From: Nocardioides massiliensis | Lineage (GTDB): Bacteria > Actinomycetota > Actinomycetes > Propionibacteriales > Nocardioidaceae | NCBI RefSeq assembly: GCF_030811215.1 | Contig: NZ_JAUSQM010000001.1 | Span: 1,488,001-1,552,000 of the forward strand | Reading direction: 5' to 3' | DNA: 64,000 bases | Shown: piece after piece, positions 61,692-64,000 of the stretch | Layout: each line of letters opens with the position of its first letter | Position numbering within the stretch: the first letter of the stretch is position 1 | The notes under the pieces: generated by a model | What the model saw: the letters and a program-made list of their open reading frames with translations, nothing else | Database searches by the model: none | What the model was told of the DNA's origin: nothing | Translations under genes and position numbers: made by a program

Positions 61692-64000
61692 CGCTGGCGC
61701 TCCCTGTAGAGGCGACCCGTAGCGACGTGTCGCCGGCCAAGCCGCGTGTCGGTGCGTCCGTCGACGACACGCTTCGGCTCGACCTGCGGGCGCCGGGCCC
61801 AGCGCTACTCGTGTCGCTGCTCGCACTGGTCGCCGCCCAAGCGGTCGTCATCCTCGATGTCGACGTGCCCGTGCTGCGCGCCGCCATCGCGGTGACGACC
61901 ATGGTGGTGCTGCCCACCGTCGTGCTCGTGCGACGAGCGCGGCTGCCGTCCGACAGCGCGGTCGCGCGCTGGGGCTACGCGTTCGGCCTCAGCCTGTTGG
62001 CCGTCATGCTCGTGAGTCTGGCGGTCAACTCGATCGCACTGGCGCTGGGGTTCGAGCAGGTCCTGACCGCGCCGGTCCTGGGGGTGACGTGGCTCGTGCT
62101 GGACGCTGCGCTGCTGTGCTGGCGTTCTTCGGTGCCCCTCGTCGTGATTCCCGCAGCGCGCACGCTCGTCCGTCGTACCTGGGACCTGCGCGCCGAGCCC
62201 GCCCACGTCCTGGCCTGCCTCGCCCTGCCGTCGGCGATCCTCGGGGCGATCCGGCTCAACAACGGGGCTGACGGCGACGTTGCTCTCGTCTCGCACGTGT
62301 TGGTTCTGGCGGCCTTCGCGGTGCTCCTGGTGCGCCGCGGCACTGCCGGCCGGGACCTCCGGGTGCTCTATCTGAGCGCCCTCGCGCTGCTGTTGGCGAC
62401 GTCGCTGCGCGGGTGGGGGGTGACCGGCCATGACATCCAGGCGGAGTACGGCGTCTTCAGGCTGACCCAGGACGCCGGGCACTGGTCCATGGACCTGATG
62501 CAGAACGCCTACACCGCCTGTCTGAGCATCACGATCCTGCCGGTGGCGCTGGCCGAGACGACCGGACTGTCCGGGACGATCTGGTTTACCGTCGGGCTGC
62601 AGGTGGTCTTCGCCGCGGTCCCGGCACTCGCCTACCTCGTCTATCGCCGCTTCGTCCCGCAGCGGCTGGCGCTGGTCGCGGTCCTCTTCGTGGTGGCGTT
62701 CCCGACGTTCCATGTCGACATGCCCTACCTCGTCCGGCAGGAGATCGCCTTCCTCTTCGTCGTCCTGCTCCTCTTGGTGGCCACCGACCGCGGTGCGCCG
62801 GTGCGCATGCGTCGGGTGCTGGCCGTGGTCTTCGGGGTCGGCGTCATCGTGTCGCACTACTCGACGACCTACCTGCTGCTCCTGGCGCTCGGCGGCGGAC
62901 TGGTCCTGTACGGCCTCGCGGCGCTGGTGACCCGTCGACGGCGTACGCCCGATCGGCCACCGCTGGTGCTGCTGCACCCGCTCGTGGTCGCGGCCGTGGC
63001 GGGTGCGTCGATGGTGTGGACCGGGCCGGTGACCGACACCGGTGGGCACCCGCTCACGGTGGCGCAGGAGGCGATCGAGTCGCTGGTGAGCGGCGCGGAG
63101 ACCGTGGGGTCCAGCGACCGGCGGTTCTGGCTCTTCGGCGGCGCCGAGGAGTCCGCGCGCGACCGGCTCGATCGGTTCGTGGCCGAGGCCGACGAGGTCC
63201 GCCAGGACTACGCCTTGCGCCATGCCGTCTTCCGCAAGCCCGGGCCGACCCTGACCACCCCGGCGATCGTGGAGGAGAGCGAGGCGCCGTTGACCTGGGC
63301 GGGGGAGTGGATCGACGACCTCGGTCTCGATCCCGGCACCGTCGTCGTCGGCCTGCGCACGGCGAGCGCCGCACTGATGCAGGTCGTGCTGCTGGTCGGG
63401 ACGTGGTGGCTGCTGCGTGCCGGCCTCCGCCGCTTCCGCCGGCGCGGTCGGCACCCGGAGGACGGCGTCGGCGAGACGCCCGCCGGCGACGAGCCGCGCG
63501 AGTCCCGGATCTCCCTGGAGCTGATCTGCGTCGCCGTCGGTGTGCTGGCTGCGCTGGGACCGGTCGTGGTCGTGCCCAGCCTGTCGGTGGAGTACGGCGT
63601 GCTGCGGGCATTCCTGCAGAGCATGCTGGTCGTCGCGCCGGTCGCCGCGATCGGGTTGTGGTGGTTGGTGAGCGGGCTGCGTCGCAGCCGCGGCGCCGCG
63701 CTGGTGGCCGTCTCGCTCGTCGTCACCGCGGTGTTGACCTCAGCCGGCACGGCGTTGATCGGGGGTGGTCCTGCCAAGCTCGCGCTGGCCAACACCGGCA
63801 CCTACTTCGAGCGGTACGTCATCGATGACTCCGACCTCGCAGCGGCGCGCTGGGTCGCCGCGGCGCCCGAGATCGACAGCCCGTTCCCCAAGGTGTTGGC
63901 CGGCAACCGGATGGGGGTCCGGCTCGTGGTGGCAGGCGTGCCGATCGACGAGGTGCACGGGCGCACCTTCCCGACCCTGCTCAACCGCGGCTCCTACCTC
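61688..64000 (+). CDS. Large polytopic membrane protein, possibly GT-C/DUF2206-like (cut by window end)
   Basis: An open frame of 771 codons runs off the window. It starts at a GTG overlapping the acyltransferase stop (GTGA). The visible part has a polar N-terminus, about four hydrophobic helices, a loop, and then a core with GHDIQAEYGVFRLTQDAGHWSMD, several more helices and VIVSHYSTTYLL. The last 300 residues alternate helices and outer loops. The HDIQAEY and SHYSTTY motifs resemble DUF2206-type or GT-C-like membrane proteins. A glycan transferase or flippase role is an inference from the operon. Confidence 0.65.
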   Translation, partial: MTLALPVEATRSDVSPAKPRVGASVDDTLRLDLRAPGPALLVSLLALVAAQAVVILDVDVPVLRAAIAVTTMVVLPTVVLVRRARLPSDSAVARWGYAFGLSLLAVMLVSLAVNSIALALGFEQVLTAPVLGVTWLVLDAALLCWRSSVPLVVIPAARTLVRRTWDLRAEPAHVLACLALPSAILGAIRLNNGADGDVALVSHVLVLAAFAVLLVRRGTAGRDLRVLYLSALALLLATSLRGWGVTGHDIQAEYGVFRLTQDAGHWSMDLMQNAYTACLSITILPVALAETTGLSGTIWFTVGLQVVFAAVPALAYLVYRRFVPQRLALVAVLFVVAFPTFHVDMPYLVRQEIAFLFVVLLLLVATDRGAPVRMRRVLAVVFGVGVIVSHYSTTYLLLLALGGGLVLYGLAALVTRRRRTPDRPPLVLLHPLVVAAVAGASMVWTGPVTDTGGHPLTVAQEAIESLVSGAETVGSSDRRFWLFGGAEESARDRLDRFVAEADEVRQDYALRHAVFRKPGPTLTTPAIVEESEAPLTWAGEWIDDLGLDPGTVVVGLRTASAALMQVVLLVGTWWLLRAGLRRFRRRGRHPEDGVGETPAGDEPRESRISLELICVAVGVLAALGPVVVVPSLSVEYGVLRAFLQSMLVVAPVAAIGLWWLVSGLRRSRGAALVAVSLVVTAVLTSAGTALIGGGPAKLALANTGTYFERYVIDDSDLAAARWVAAAPEIDSPFPKVLAGNRMGVRLVVAGVPIDEVHGRTFPTLLNRGSYL

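Overview
The window comes from a very GC-rich, flagellated actinobacterium, most likely Nocardioides or a relative. Pointers are mycothiol synthase (mshD) next to a GlnR-type regulator, a MutT1-type Nudix/phosphatase fusion, System II (ResB/CcsA) cytochrome c maturation, frequent GTG starts, leaderless-looking promoters and a Gram-positive flagellum without P- and L-ring genes. The species is an inference; no rRNA or tRNA gene was seen.

Layout. 1-3033: end of a cytochrome c maturation operon (ccdA-like, resB, ccsA), convergent with a fused membrane/spermidine-synthase-like gene. 4595-34057: an almost complete flagellar locus. Reading leftward on the minus strand: fliA; fliC; fliD-fliS-orf; a long coupled operon flgB-flgC-fliE-fliF-fliG-fliH-fliI-fliJ-(NlpC/P60-SLT)-fliK-flgD-flgE ending in a strong terminator; flbD-motA-motB-fliL; fliM-fliN-fliO-fliP-fliQ-fliR-flhB; and flhA with a small membrane protein. 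aroQ sits between flhB and flhA on the plus strand. On the plus strand flgN-flgK-flgL-fliW runs toward csrA. Three operons (flgB, fliM, flhA) carry the same 14-bp inverted repeat upstream, which suggests one shared regulator for the basal-body/export class. CsrA, FliW and a GGA-bearing flagellin leader fit the FliW-CsrA-flagellin feedback loop.

34068-38596: a secreted M15-like protein, cspA, a tiny acidic protein, and a DUF47-pit phosphate uptake pair. 38608-51278: a phosphate region (pstSCAB with a PHO box, mutT1, ppk) interrupted by two cassettes. Each cassette holds one gene for a DUF559/restriction-endonuclease-like protein between two palindromic repeats, with the same gene-to-repeat spacing in both. 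A further solo copy of one repeat lies at 46452-46522. These cassettes are the best candidate for an undescribed mobile or selfish unit. 51263-55514: mshD, glnR, a MoaD/ThiS-like protein, a thioredoxin-like protein and a large helical protein of unknown function.

55611-64000: a cell-surface glycan/lipid locus: two divergent glycosyltransferase groups, a membrane-anchored alpha/beta hydrolase, an LpxL-like acyltransferase and a large polytopic membrane protein cut by the window end.
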